The notes beneath the pieces were generated by a model. That model worked only from the letters and a program-made list of their open reading frames with translations. It did no database searches and was not told the DNA's origin. A program made the position numbers and the translations under genes. This document shows, piece by piece, positions 1-8,062 of a DNA stretch of 62,765 nt. The DNA comes from an uncultured Planctomycetaceae bacterium. GTDB taxonomy: Bacteria; Planctomycetota; Planctomycetia; Pirellulales; Pirellulaceae. Every line of letters starts with the position of its first letter. The stretch's first letter is position 1. The stretch spans positions 1 to 62,765 of the forward strand of contig CAIPEB010000582.1 of NCBI GenBank assembly GCA_903863885.1, written 5' to 3'.

Positions 1-315
1 CGCGATCGCCCCGATCAGCATCAGGCCGAGCAAGGGAATCAGCTGCTTTCCCAACAGCCAGATCAGGCCGTGCCCTTCCTGGACGATCGCGTCCCGACTG
101 ACGGTCGTCCAGATCACTTCTCCGAGCTGTCGTTTCATGTAGCCGGAGATGAACAATACGACGCCCTGCCCGAAGTAGAGCAGCAGTCCGATAGCCGTGA
201 CGAGCATCGCGGCCGATGCCAGATCCTGACTGCGCGGAACCTGCCCCTCTTCGCGGGCTTTCTGCCTGCGAAACGGAGTTGCCTCGTGTTGCTTGTCACC
301 GAACTGCTCGGCCAT
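1..315 (-). CDS. flhB: FlhB, flagellar export gate/switch protein (N-terminal part only)
   Basis: FlhB sits beside FliPQR in the inner membrane and switches the flagellar export apparatus from rod/hook to filament substrates. Only the first 105 codons are in the window; the autocleaved cytoplasmic domain lies beyond the left edge. The start at 315 gives MAEQFGDK followed by the family hallmark in which a charged segment (KAREEGQVPRSQDL) precedes the first membrane helix. A long hydrophobic stretch follows, as in the first transmembrane region of FlhB. It lies 36 bases after fliR on the same strand, the common fliPQR-flhB order. Partial because of the window edge, not because of damage. Confidence 0.93.
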   Translation of the reverse strand, partial: MAEQFGDKQHEATPFRRQKAREEGQVPRSQDLASAAMLVTAIGLLLYFGQGVVLFISGYMKRQLGEVIWTTVSRDAIVQEGHGLIWLLGKQLIPLLGLMLIGAIA

Positions 316-351
316 GGGATTCCGTTATGTTTTCGCTGTGCATGCGTCCCG

Positions 352-1134
352 TCAGAGCGTCGCTCCGATCAGGCTGTCCCGCACGGCTTCGATTACCTGC
401 GACACGCGCGGGACCAGCACGTCGATCATCGTCCCCAGACAAACGATCAGCACCGCCAGCATGATCAGGCCGTTCAGGTTGAAACCGATCGCCATCACGT
501 TCAACTGCGGCAGCGTGCGGCTGATCAGACCCAGGATCAGGATCGACATCAGCAGCGCCACCATGACCGGCGCGGCGGCGCGCAGGCCGATGATGAAACT
601 CTCCGACATCAGACTGGTCACGACGCCGGCAAGATTCTCGGGAAACACGACCGCACCCGCGGGCCGGGCGCGAAAAGTATCCAGCAGCGCCTCGATCACC
701 TGGCGATGTCCGCCGATTACCAGGAATACGGCCATGGCGACGATGTCGAGCAGCTGAGCGAAAACCGATATCTCGGCTTCGTACGTCGGATCATAGACGT
801 CGGCCAGCGACATGCCGCTCATCTGGCCGGCCAGGTGGCCCGTAATCTGCAATCCCGTGAAGAGGATCAACACGGCCAACCCGAGCGACAAGCCGAGCAG
901 CGCCTCCTTGCCGACCAGCACCGCCAGCGTCAGCAGATTCGTCGGGTCGATCGGCTCGACAGGCGTCTGCAGCGGCGTGATGATCAGTGCCATGGCGACG
1001 GCGAGAAAAACCCGGATCTGTATCGGCACCGAACGGGGACCGAAAATCGGAGCCGTCAGCATCAGACCGCTGATCCGCGTCAGCACCAGCACAAACAGGT
1101 AGAATTGCTGGGAATAAGCGTCAAGCAGCGCCAT
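352..1134 (-). CDS. fliR: FliR, flagellar export gate protein
   Basis: Polytopic inner-membrane protein of the flagellar type III export gate, assembling with FliP and FliQ into the substrate channel. The 260-residue product has about six hydrophobic segments and a FliR-like start (MALLDAYSQQFYLFVLVLTR). The reading frame extends 57 bases further upstream, but the ATG at 1134 is preceded by GCGAGGCGA at good spacing and gives the usual family length, so I use it. It lies 22 bases after fliQ. No odd features. Confidence 0.95.
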   Translation of the reverse strand: MALLDAYSQQFYLFVLVLTRISGLMLTAPIFGPRSVPIQIRVFLAVAMALIITPLQTPVEPIDPTNLLTLAVLVGKEALLGLSLGLAVLILFTGLQITGHLAGQMSGMSLADVYDPTYEAEISVFAQLLDIVAMAVFLVIGGHRQVIEALLDTFRARPAGAVVFPENLAGVVTSLMSESFIIGLRAAAPVMVALLMSILILGLISRTLPQLNVMAIGFNLNGLIMLAVLIVCLGTMIDVLVPRVSQVIEAVRDSLIGATL

Positions 1135-1156
1135 GTTCGCCTCGCTTTCCCGCCAT

Positions 1157-1432
1157 CTATCCTCCCAGCAGCGAGCGAGGAATATCGACAATCAGGGCGT
1201 GGGAGTATTCCATCATGCGTTCGATCAGCCACGGAAGGCACAGCGCGAGCGCCGCAACCATCGCAACGATCTTCGGCACGAAAGCAACCGTCTGATCCTG
1301 GACCTGGGTCAGCGCCTGCAACAGCCCGATCACCAGCCCCACGACCAACCCGACGAGCAGAATCGGCGCGCTGACCAGCAGCGCCGTGATGACGGCGTCG
1401 CGTCCCAGATCGATTGCCTGTGCAGCATCCAT
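1157..1432 (-). CDS. fliQ: FliQ, flagellar export gate protein
   Basis: Small two-helix inner-membrane subunit of the flagellar export gate. The 91-residue protein starts MDAAQAIDLGRDAV and has two strongly hydrophobic helices, typical of FliQ and of SctS in injectisomes. The ATG at 1432 has GAAGAGG upstream and fits the family better than the ATG/GTG codons further out. It sits between fliP and fliR in the canonical order. Confidence 0.95.
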   Translation of the reverse strand: MDAAQAIDLGRDAVITALLVSAPILLVGLVVGLVIGLLQALTQVQDQTVAFVPKIVAMVAALALCLPWLIERMMEYSHALIVDIPRSLLGG

Positions 1433-1565
1433 GCGATTCGCCTCTTCCACTTGGCCGCGTTGTTCCGGACGGCCCTAACTTTCAGCGGACCGTTCCCACT
1501 CCGAGGACACCGGCCCGGCAACAACCACCGCTCACCCGCGGCAAGTAAACAGCCTGCCGCGCCAC

Positions 1566-2516
1566 TCACGTATAGGGCGCGAAACTGTCCAGCAGCATCT
1601 GCACCACCAACCGCCAGCCGTCAACCAGAACAAACAGCATGAGCTTGAACGGAAGAGAAATCATGACGGGCGGCAACATCATCATCCCCATCGAGATGGT
1701 CACGCTCGCGACCACAATGTCGAGCACGATGAAGGGAAGAAAAATCTGGAAACCAATCAGAAACGCCGTCTTCAATTCGCTCAGCATGAACGCCGGCATC
1801 AGGACTCGCAGCGGCACCTCTTCGTAAGTCTTCGGAGGCGCCGTATCACGCGGCATGTACTTGTAGAACAGCCAGACATCGTCGCTGTTGCCCGCCATTT
1901 CGATCTGACGGCTCATGAATCGGTGAATCGGCCGGATCCCTGCCTGCCACGCCTCCTCAAGACTCATCGTGCTCTGCGAACTCGAGTAGGGCACTACCGC
2001 ATCGTTGTAGACGTCGGTCCAGACCGGCGTCATGATGAGCACGGTCAGGAACAGGGCAATCGATGTCATCACCTGACCGGGCGGCAACTGCTGTAGGCCA
2101 AGTGCCTGGCGGAGCAACCCGAGCACCACCGCGATGCGAATGAAACTGGTCGTCATCAGCAACAGCGCCGGCGCCAGGCTCAGCACCGTCAGCAGCAGCA
2201 TGATCTTCAGTGAGGAACTCAACCCCTCGCGGCTTGTCCAGACATCCGGACCGGCCGTGACGAATGAGGCCAGGTCGGACGGCTGCTCAGCCGGCTTTGA
2301 CGTGCCGGGACTGGCAACCACTGCGTCTGTCGGGCGGAGATCCGGGAAGATCGACTTGGTCGCCGCGGCGCGGGATGTTTCCTGCGCCGACGCCGTCGGC
2401 CCGGCCAAAACGATCGACAATCCCAGGGCAAGACAGACCGGCACGACAAGGCGGGCGGGCGACGGCCCGGTGCGGAGCCATCTGAGCAATACGGCGGTGG
2501 CAATCAGCAACTTCAC
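1566..2516 (-). CDS. fliP: FliP, flagellar export gate protein
   Basis: Core subunit of the export gate (FliP5Q4R1). The 316-residue protein begins with a positively charged region and a cleavable-looking signal segment ending in GPTASAQ. It then has a linker and four transmembrane helices carrying the family signatures [17 protein letters not shown] and [14 protein letters not shown]. The roughly 60-residue low-complexity linker between signal and first helix is longer than in E. coli FliP. The start overlaps the fliO stop by 4 bases (ATGA), so translation is probably coupled. Confidence 0.96.
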   Translation of the reverse strand: MKLLIATAVLLRWLRTGPSPARLVVPVCLALGLSIVLAGPTASAQETSRAAATKSIFPDLRPTDAVVASPGTSKPAEQPSDLASFVTAGPDVWTSREGLSSSLKIMLLLTVLSLAPALLLMTTSFIRIAVVLGLLRQALGLQQLPPGQVMTSIALFLTVLIMTPVWTDVYNDAVVPYSSSQSTMSLEEAWQAGIRPIHRFMSRQIEMAGNSDDVWLFYKYMPRDTAPPKTYEEVPLRVLMPAFMLSELKTAFLIGFQIFLPFIVLDIVVASVTISMGMMMLPPVMISLPFKLMLFVLVDGWRLVVQMLLDSFAPYT

Positions 2517-3178
2517 GCCTTGCGCTCCCGTGCCGACGATCGGACCTCGGATCGAGACGCACTGGCTCCCTCACCCGCCACCGTGCCGCGCGACGTGCGG
2601 TCGGACGCGCATGCGGCCAGGATCTGCCGGAAATTCGCCGTGACGCTCTCAGGACGCGTCTGTTCGCAAAGCCCGGCCAGTCGGTCGACCTCGAGCGGAT
2701 CGGTGACTTCACAAAGCGGTCGGGCATCCGTATTCGTGACGGACAACAGAACCAGCTTGCGTCCCAATCGCACCAACTGCATCTGCTGCCGCCCGGCCAG
2801 AGGCGCCCGCCCGAGGCATTCGATGACCTCGGCAGGCAACGGCCGCAGATGCCTGGGCGTTGCTCTGCGGGTGATCCAGGCGACAAGGAAGAAGACTGCC
2901 AGCACGACGGCAAGACTGCCGACTACCGTCGTCAGAGCCTTGCCCGCAGAAACCGATGTTGGGGACTCGGCCGGTGAGCCGATCGACCGGCGGGGAGGCG
3001 GCAATTGCCGCGGCGTTGAAGCGGCCGGCTGCGGAGCAGGAGCCACCGCTTCGGCGGCCGACGCCACTCGCACCGGATAGGACGACTCGCCCGGCTTGGA
3101 CGACGTCGAAACGTAGTCCGCCCACCCGGCGTCCGCCAGAACCGGCAGCATCAATAAACAGGAGAATAACTGCGACAT
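2513..3178 (-). CDS. fliO: FliO-like flagellar export accessory protein
   Basis: FliO is a small membrane protein that helps FliP assemble. This 221-residue product has an N-terminal signal-like hydrophobic segment, a proline/serine-rich external part, one strong transmembrane helix (about residues 82-100, [18 protein letters not shown]) and a cytoplasmic domain of the FliO type ([18 protein letters not shown], then KLVLLSV). Sequence conservation in FliO is low, so the call rests on the fold pattern plus its place between fliN and fliP. It is larger than enteric FliO (about 120 residues) because of the periplasmic extension. Confidence 0.85.
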   Translation of the reverse strand: MSQLFSCLLMLPVLADAGWADYVSTSSKPGESSYPVRVASAAEAVAPAPQPAASTPRQLPPPRRSIGSPAESPTSVSAGKALTTVVGSLAVVLAVFFLVAWITRRATPRHLRPLPAEVIECLGRAPLAGRQQMQLVRLGRKLVLLSVTNTDARPLCEVTDPLEVDRLAGLCEQTRPESVTANFRQILAACASDRTSRGTVAGEGASASRSEVRSSARERKA

Positions 3179-3203
3179 CCGTGTCTCGATCGATCCGTTG
3201 GTT

Positions 3204-3734
3204 TCAGTCCATCTCGTCGCCCGTAATCAGCTCCGCAACCCGCACGCAGAAGTTATCGTTAAGCACCAGAACTTCGCCGCGCGCAACCATTCGGCCGTTG
3301 ACGTAAATGTCCACTGGATCGCCGGCCAGCTTGTCCAATGCCACAACCGAACCGCGCCGCAGTTTCAGCACGTCCTCCAACAGCATGTGCGCGCGTCCCA
3401 ATTCGATCTTCACGTCCAATTCGACGTCGCGCAGAAGATCCAGCGTGGCCATATCTTCGGAGGGCGGCGTTCCGGCAAAGTCGCGGAAACTGAACTGGGA
3501 CATGCCATCCACCGGATCCACGGGATGGTCCACCGAGGCAATCGCCTGCTCAGCCTGCTCCAGCAAATACTGAATGTCGTCGCCCACTTCGCCGGCCGCA
3601 TTGCCGACCGCAGAACGCGCCGGAGTTGCTGCCTTGGGTGCCGGAGTCGCCCCGGTCGCTGCTCCCTCCGCCAGCGCCGCCTGCTGAAGCAATCGATCGA
3701 TTTCCTCTTGAGCGAGAATTGCGTCGTCGGCCAT
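3204..3734 (-). CDS. fliN: FliN/FliY-like flagellar C-ring switch protein with a FliM-type CheY-docking peptide
   Basis: C-ring protein of the rotor/switch. The 176 residues divide into an N-terminal peptide ILAQEEIDRLL (6-16), a low-complexity Ala/Pro linker, a second amphipathic stretch DDIQYLLEQAEQAI (52-65) and a C-terminal SpoA/FliN domain (about 98-172) with the typical VELDVKIELGRA and RGSVVALDKLAGDPVDIYVNG. The N-terminal peptide matches the CheY-P-binding motif normally found on FliM or FliY (SQxEIDxLL). No fliM lies at its expected place before fliN. The ATG at 3734 has GGAAGGA upstream; the longer frame has no supporting site. Compared with Bacillus FliY, the CheC-like phosphatase domain is absent. 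Confidence 0.92.
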   Translation of the reverse strand: MADDAILAQEEIDRLLQQAALAEGAATGATPAPKAATPARSAVGNAAGEVGDDIQYLLEQAEQAIASVDHPVDPVDGMSQFSFRDFAGTPPSEDMATLDLLRDVELDVKIELGRAHMLLEDVLKLRRGSVVALDKLAGDPVDIYVNGRMVARGEVLVLNDNFCVRVAELITGDEMD

Positions 3735-3835
3735 GCGAATCCATTCCTTCCCGACGAATGCCGAATAGTGCCATCGAGGCCAGAAAGATGACTGGCACAG
3801 TGGCTCAGGTCGCTCGGATCCTGTTTCCAAACGAA

Positions 3836-4414
3836 CTACTGTTCAAAGTAGGAAAACTGGCTAAACACGACGGACTTCAGCAAGGGTCTGCCGAACAGAG
3901 CGTTACTTCTCTCCAAAATCCGCCGTTTAATCAAGGCCAACCCGGGATCTGCCAGATCTTCTGGCGAAGAATTGCGGATTTCATGGAGCACCTGATCGCG
4001 GAACCGATTGATGTGACGTTCCACGAGACGCTCGACTTCCACCTGCTCGGCGTCCGGAACGGTCCCAAAAAGGTGGAAATCGACTCGCAGCGAGGAGGCG
4101 CCGTTGGGCTGGGGCACGGTGACACTGTAATCGCCCAGATCGGTTTCCATGAGAGTCCGATCGTCGCTCTCCTTGCCGGTCCCCTGCTCCGCATGGCCTT
4201 CCAGACCAGCAGGCAACGTCATTTGCAGGTTCTTTTCGGCCAGTGCTGCGACCTGCTCAGGGCTGGGGAACAGCAGGTAGGCGACGAGGCACTCGATGGC
4301 CACGACGCCCGACATGAATGCTGCAACCACGATCTTTCCGCCGATTCCCTTTTCCTTGGGAGCTGGTGCTGCAGTCGCTTCGACATCGCCCGGGTGTGCA
4401 GTCATTGCTGACAT
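3836..4414 (-). CDS. fliL: FliL-like flagellar basal-body membrane protein
   Basis: FliL is a single-pass inner-membrane protein that surrounds and supports the stators. The product (192 residues from the ATG at 4414) has a short cytoplasmic N-terminus rich in Ala/Pro/Lys, one transmembrane helix (about 27-49) and a periplasmic domain with the FliL pattern: METDLGDYSV, then RVDFHLFGTV, EVERLVERHINRFRDQVL and a C-terminal VVFSQFSYFEQ. The start is uncertain: a second ATG lies 9 bases downstream and neither has a strong ribosome site. It is the first gene after the terminator at 4533-4583, so it probably opens a second transcript. Confidence 0.88.
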   Translation of the reverse strand: MSAMTAHPGDVEATAAPAPKEKGIGGKIVVAAFMSGVVAIECLVAYLLFPSPEQVAALAEKNLQMTLPAGLEGHAEQGTGKESDDRTLMETDLGDYSVTVPQPNGASSLRVDFHLFGTVPDAEQVEVERLVERHINRFRDQVLHEIRNSSPEDLADPGLALIKRRILERSNALFGRPLLKSVVFSQFSYFEQ

Positions 4415-4532
4415 TGCTGATCCGCTTGCTGAATAACCGCTACAGTCGGCACGAGCGTCGCTTTCGACCCAGTTGCGAGCTCGGCCTTGATGGACCTCAC
4501 GCCAAAAGGATAGGCCAAGATCCGCGCGGAGC

Positions 4533-4583
4533 AAAAAAAATCCACGCCATCACCGCCGGATTGTGCCGGCGGCAATCGCGTGG
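4533..4583 (-). terminator. Strong rho-independent terminator with a bipartite stem
   Basis: Read on the minus strand, the sequence forms an outer 6-bp stem (CCACGC/GCGTGG, 4578-4583 with 4542-4547), a 5x5 internal loop, and an inner 7-bp perfect stem (CCGCCGG/CCGGCGG, 4566-4572 with 4553-4559) with a 6-base loop. An uninterrupted run of eight T follows (4540-4533). It lies 70 bases after the ylxF/motE-like stop codon and about 120 bases before fliL, so it should end the fliE-ylxF transcript. Confidence 0.85.
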
Positions 4584-4653
4584 CGCGAGTGCGAGGGGAT
4601 TTTAGCGTCTCGGGTTCAATCGATCTTTCAGCAACCGGCGGCAGGCCGTGACT

Positions 4654-5409
4654 CTATCTCGTCACATCGGCCGTTTGCCTGGCCTTCGACGGCGTCGCCG
4701 TGTTCGGATCCTTCGCCGGTGTCTGCGGACGGGACTGCTCGAGTTGTTTGCGGGGCTCCTGCTTCAGAGCCACTTCGGGCAGTCGCTGTCCCATTTCCCG
4801 CAGGATCTCGTGCAGGCGGGCAGTCTCTTCGCCCTTGAATTCCGCAAGGATCTTCTTCTGGGTGTCAACCTGCATGGACTTCAGGATCGCGATAACAAAT
4901 TGCAGTTTCTGCCCGGCGTCCGAACTGGGCTCGTCGAGGAAACGGATCAGCTGGTCCTTGGCCATTTTCGGACTGATCGCCTCCAGTTGACGGCGGACTT
5001 CCTCAACCGCCGGACCGGTCGCCCCCGGCGGCAACATCGTCAATTGCGAATCGAAGGTCTTCTTCAACTGCAGATACTGCTGCTCGACGGCATGCTCCAT
5101 CCGATAGGTGTCATCGATGCCATCGTCGAGGGCGATTTTGCGCAGGTCGCGATCCGCGCTGATCAGCGCACGGGTGGCCAGCACTTCGTCGAAGCTGAAT
5201 TGATCGGCGACGTATGGACGCCGAGCCCGCTCCATCTCCCGGCGTATGGACGCGACGTCGACATTGTCGGCCATTGCCGCCAGACGCACGACCTTTTCCG
5301 GCGACAACACACCGCGAGCCCACAGCGCGGTTGCCAGCGCGGCTTCGGCCAATAACAAGGCAACTCCGAGATAAAGCAGGGAGGTTAACAGCAGACCCTT
5401 GGCCTTCAT
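4654..5409 (-). CDS. YlxF/MotE-like flagellar-cluster membrane protein
   Basis: A 251-residue protein with an N-terminal transmembrane segment (about 6-30) followed by a mostly helical, charged domain. The middle (about 125-205) has the pattern seen in the MgtE-N-like domain of YlxF/MotE proteins, which sit after fliJ in many flagellar clusters: repeated short helices such as LEAISPKMAKDQLIRFLD and AILKSMQVDTQKKILAEF. MotE proteins are periplasmic chaperones for motor proteins; whether this one has that role is inference. The C-terminus is a Lys/Gln/Thr-rich tail. It is 32 bases after fliJ and just before the terminator. A divergent FliK was considered, but a FliK-like Gln-rich hook-length domain is not visible. 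Confidence 0.6.
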   Translation of the reverse strand: MKAKGLLLTSLLYLGVALLLAEAALATALWARGVLSPEKVVRLAAMADNVDVASIRREMERARRPYVADQFSFDEVLATRALISADRDLRKIALDDGIDDTYRMEHAVEQQYLQLKKTFDSQLTMLPPGATGPAVEEVRRQLEAISPKMAKDQLIRFLDEPSSDAGQKLQFVIAILKSMQVDTQKKILAEFKGEETARLHEILREMGQRLPEVALKQEPRKQLEQSRPQTPAKDPNTATPSKARQTADVTR

Positions 5410-5441
5410 GTTCCCGGTTCCTTAGTTCTGTGACTTACGGT

Positions 5442-5888
5442 CTAGTTCCCGCGTACCGAGGTGCGTTGTGCAATCTCATCCAGTTCCTTGACCTCGCGGC
5501 GAGACTCGTCCGCGCGATGTTGTTCCAATTGGCGTTCTTTCAGTTTTTCGAGCAGCCTGGCCTGTCGATCCGCCTCGACAAGTATCTGTCTGCGCCGGTC
5601 AATCTCGGCCCGCAGGCGAGCCTGCTGGTCCCGCAGCAGTTCAGCCCGGGCCTTGAGGATGGCCGTGTAACGGTGAATATCCAGCAACTCGTCCACGTCG
5701 ACCCGTCCCGGTCCTGCCGCCGCGCAGCAGCGGTTCCGGGTTTCCATTTCCTCCGCCGCCAGTTCCGCAATCTGCCGGTCCAGAATCCACTCGGCCTGCA
5801 GTGCCTGGGCCAGTTCCATGCGACGCTGCCGGCGATCTGCGTACCGCAGCTTGAGCAGCGTCTCGAAACGGAATTCGAATCGTCCCAT
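5442..5888 (-). CDS. fliJ: FliJ, flagellar export stalk/chaperone-escort protein
   Basis: FliJ is a coiled-coil protein that inserts into the FliI ATPase ring like the gamma subunit of F1. The 148-residue product from the ATG at 5888 starts MGRFEFRFETLLKLR, the standard FliJ opening, and then is almost entirely heptad-rich (E/R/Q/L). An ATG with GGGTGAT at the right distance, only 5 bases after the fliI stop, decides the start over the 51-base longer frame. Confidence 0.9.
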   Translation of the reverse strand: MGRFEFRFETLLKLRYADRRQRRMELAQALQAEWILDRQIAELAAEEMETRNRCCAAAGPGRVDVDELLDIHRYTAILKARAELLRDQQARLRAEIDRRRQILVEADRQARLLEKLKERQLEQHRADESRREVKELDEIAQRTSVRGN

Positions 5889-5893
5889 GGCAA

Positions 5894-7228
5894 TCACCCA
5901 CCGGCCGCTGTTGTTCCGGCTGCGGTCATCGCGCGCCACGCGAGTCCGGCCAGCGCTTCGCGAGCCGACTCGATCGTCGCGGCTTCGGCCACGTCCTGGC
6001 GCAAGAATCGGTTGATCTCATCCTGCATCGTCACGGCTGCGTCGACCTTGGGGTTTGACCCGCGGCGATACGCGCCGATGGAAATCAGGTCTTCGTGATC
6101 GTGATACGCGCTCATCAGTTCGCGCACGGCGGCGGCGGCCTGCAGGTGCTCGCGCGGCGCAATCGCGTTCATCAATCGGCTGATGCTGGGCAGCACGTCG
6201 ATGGCCGGATAGTGTCCGCGGCTGGCGATCTTCCGCGACAGCCAGAGGTGTCCGTCGAGCACGCCGCGCACCGCATCGCACACCGGTTCGTTCGGGTCGT
6301 CGCCTTCGACCAGCACTGAGTAGAAGGCGGTGATGCTCCCCCGCCGGCTGCGGCCGGTGCGTTCGGCCAGCTTGGGGATCATCGCGAAAACCGACGGAGG
6401 AAAGCCCCGGGTTGTCGGCGGCTCGCCTGCGGCCAGCCCGATCTCGCGCTGAGCCAGCGCAAATCGCGTGAGCGAATCCATCAGCAGCAGCACGTCTTTG
6501 CCCTGATCGCGGAAATACTCGGCCACAGCGGTCGCAGTCATGGCCGCCTGCACGCGTGCCAGCGCAGGCTCGTCGCTCGTCGAAACCACAACCACGCTGC
6601 GTGCCAGGCCGTCCGGCCCCAGATCCCGCTCCAGAAACTCGTTGACCTCGCGTCCTCTCTCGCCGATCAGCGCGATGACGTTCACGTCGGCGGAAGTGTA
6701 GCGGGCCATCATGCCCAGCAGGACGCTCTTGCCGACACCCGAACCGGCGAAGATGCCCAGCCGCTGCCCGCGCCCGCAGGTCAGCAGCCCGTCGATGGCC
6801 CGAACGCCGGTCGACAGGGGCGTGTCGATGGGAGGCCGGTCGATTGCCGCGGGACCGCGCCGATCAAACGGCACTCGATCGGCCAGCACCGGCTCGGGAG
6901 CCGCATCCGTCGTGCGGCCCTGCGCATCGATGACGCGTCCGAGCAACTGCGGACCGACTCGCAGATAGCGCGAAGTCCGGCACAGCCTGACCCGATTGCC
7001 GCGCCGCACACCCGACACCTGGCTGAACGGATAAATCAGCGTCAGATCGTCGCGGAACCCGACGACTTCGCCCTCGATCGAACCGCCCGCCTGCCGATCG
7101 ATCTCGACCAGCGCTCCGATCGGCGCGGGGAATCCGGCAACGGCCGCCATGAGGCCTTCCGTCCGCACCACGCTGCCGGTCAGCGCGGTCGGCATGATCG
7201 AGGCGATCTGGTCCAGGAATGTTTGCAT
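5894..7228 (-). CDS. fliI: FliI, flagellum-specific ATP synthase
   Basis: Hexameric ATPase of the flagellar export apparatus, homologous to the beta subunit of F1 ATPase. The 444-residue protein shows the P-loop FAGSGVGKS, the Walker B region DVLLLMDSLTRFALAQ and the export-ATPase signature EIGLAAGEPPTTRGFPPSVF. The extended frame begins with TTG nine bases upstream; the ATG at 7228 gives MQTFLDQIASIM and is preferred. It lies between fliH and fliJ in the canonical order. All catalytic motifs look intact. Confidence 0.97.
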   Translation of the reverse strand: MQTFLDQIASIMPTALTGSVVRTEGLMAAVAGFPAPIGALVEIDRQAGGSIEGEVVGFRDDLTLIYPFSQVSGVRRGNRVRLCRTSRYLRVGPQLLGRVIDAQGRTTDAAPEPVLADRVPFDRRGPAAIDRPPIDTPLSTGVRAIDGLLTCGRGQRLGIFAGSGVGKSVLLGMMARYTSADVNVIALIGERGREVNEFLERDLGPDGLARSVVVVSTSDEPALARVQAAMTATAVAEYFRDQGKDVLLLMDSLTRFALAQREIGLAAGEPPTTRGFPPSVFAMIPKLAERTGRSRRGSITAFYSVLVEGDDPNEPVCDAVRGVLDGHLWLSRKIASRGHYPAIDVLPSISRLMNAIAPREHLQAAAAVRELMSAYHDHEDLISIGAYRRGSNPKVDAAVTMQDEINRFLRQDVAEAATIESAREALAGLAWRAMTAAGTTAAGG

Positions 7229-7295
7229 GGAATCCAAAGCAATTTCCAGAAGGATTACGCGGGTTCGATCGAGTCGCCGCCCGCCGGCGGCGCCG

Positions 7296-7982
7296 TCATG
7301 TCAGTTCCTGCTCGATGCGGGCCAGTTGAGTTTCAATACGCTGATCCACTTGCCCGTACTCGGTGATCACTCGGCATCCGCCGGGCGTGACTTCCGGGTC
7401 CGAGACGATTTCGGTCGTGCCCAACTGCTGAAGCCGCCCCAGAATTCCCGAGATCTGGTCGTCCAGCGCCTCACGATCCCGCGGATTCAAATGCAACCGG
7501 ATGCATGCGCTGCCCATCGCCAGTTCCAGCGCCTCGCGCACCAGGGCGAGAGGAATCTCCGGGGAGTGACGCAGTTCGCGGCGGATCACTCGGGCGGCGA
7601 TGGCGCAGGCCAGCCGCACCGTTTCGCGTTCCCAGTGCTTCAACCAGGCCTGTTCGGACTGCCGCAGCGCCTCCACCGCCTCCGAGAGCGCGGGCAGCGC
7701 GGTTTTCAGCGACTCGCCGAGCCGGGACTGCATGGACTGCTCGGCGTCGCGGATCGCAGTCTGCATGCCGAGTTCTTTCGCTCGCTGCTCGACTTCCGCG
7801 GCAAGCTGCTCGGCGTGCTGCTTCGCCTGCTGCTTTGCATCCGTCAGGATCTGCGCGGCCTGCCGCCGCACCGAATCCAGGTACTGGTGGGCCTTGTCCG
7901 AGATATCCTCGAAATTAAAAGTCGACGACTGGCACACGTCCGCGCCGGCCTGCCGGTTTCCCGCCTTGATGATTCCCGCCAT
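7296..7982 (-). CDS. fliH: FliH-like export ATPase regulator
   Basis: FliH dimers bind FliI and link it to the C ring. This 228-residue protein has a variable N-terminus (MAGIIKAGNRQAG), a long heptad region rich in Ala/Gln/Lys/Glu (about 35-110) and a C-terminal domain of the V-type ATPase subunit E/FliH type (about 115-228), with ETVRLACAIAARVIRREL and a final EQELT. It has low identity to enteric FliH, but position between fliG and fliI and domain order support the call. Confidence 0.87.
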   Translation of the reverse strand: MAGIIKAGNRQAGADVCQSSTFNFEDISDKAHQYLDSVRRQAAQILTDAKQQAKQHAEQLAAEVEQRAKELGMQTAIRDAEQSMQSRLGESLKTALPALSEAVEALRQSEQAWLKHWERETVRLACAIAARVIRRELRHSPEIPLALVREALELAMGSACIRLHLNPRDREALDDQISGILGRLQQLGTTEIVSDPEVTPGGCRVITEYGQVDQRIETQLARIEQELT

Positions 7983-8062
7983 GAGGCTTCCTGCCCTTGG
8001 AAAGAGGCGTGCACCTTGTCTCGTTCCGATTCGTTCTTACCCGGTTTCGTACGCGTCGAACT

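Noticed and set aside
3755-3790. A sigma54-like TGGCAC-N5-GGCA sequence upstream of fliN
   Set aside because: Spacing between the GG and GC elements is one base short of the strict -24/-12 rule, and it lies only about 30 bases before the start codon.
4415-4532. A sigma28-like promoter for fliL (GCCGACTG with an upstream GAAAG)
   Set aside because: The two elements do not have the required 11-base spacing and the -35 match is poor.
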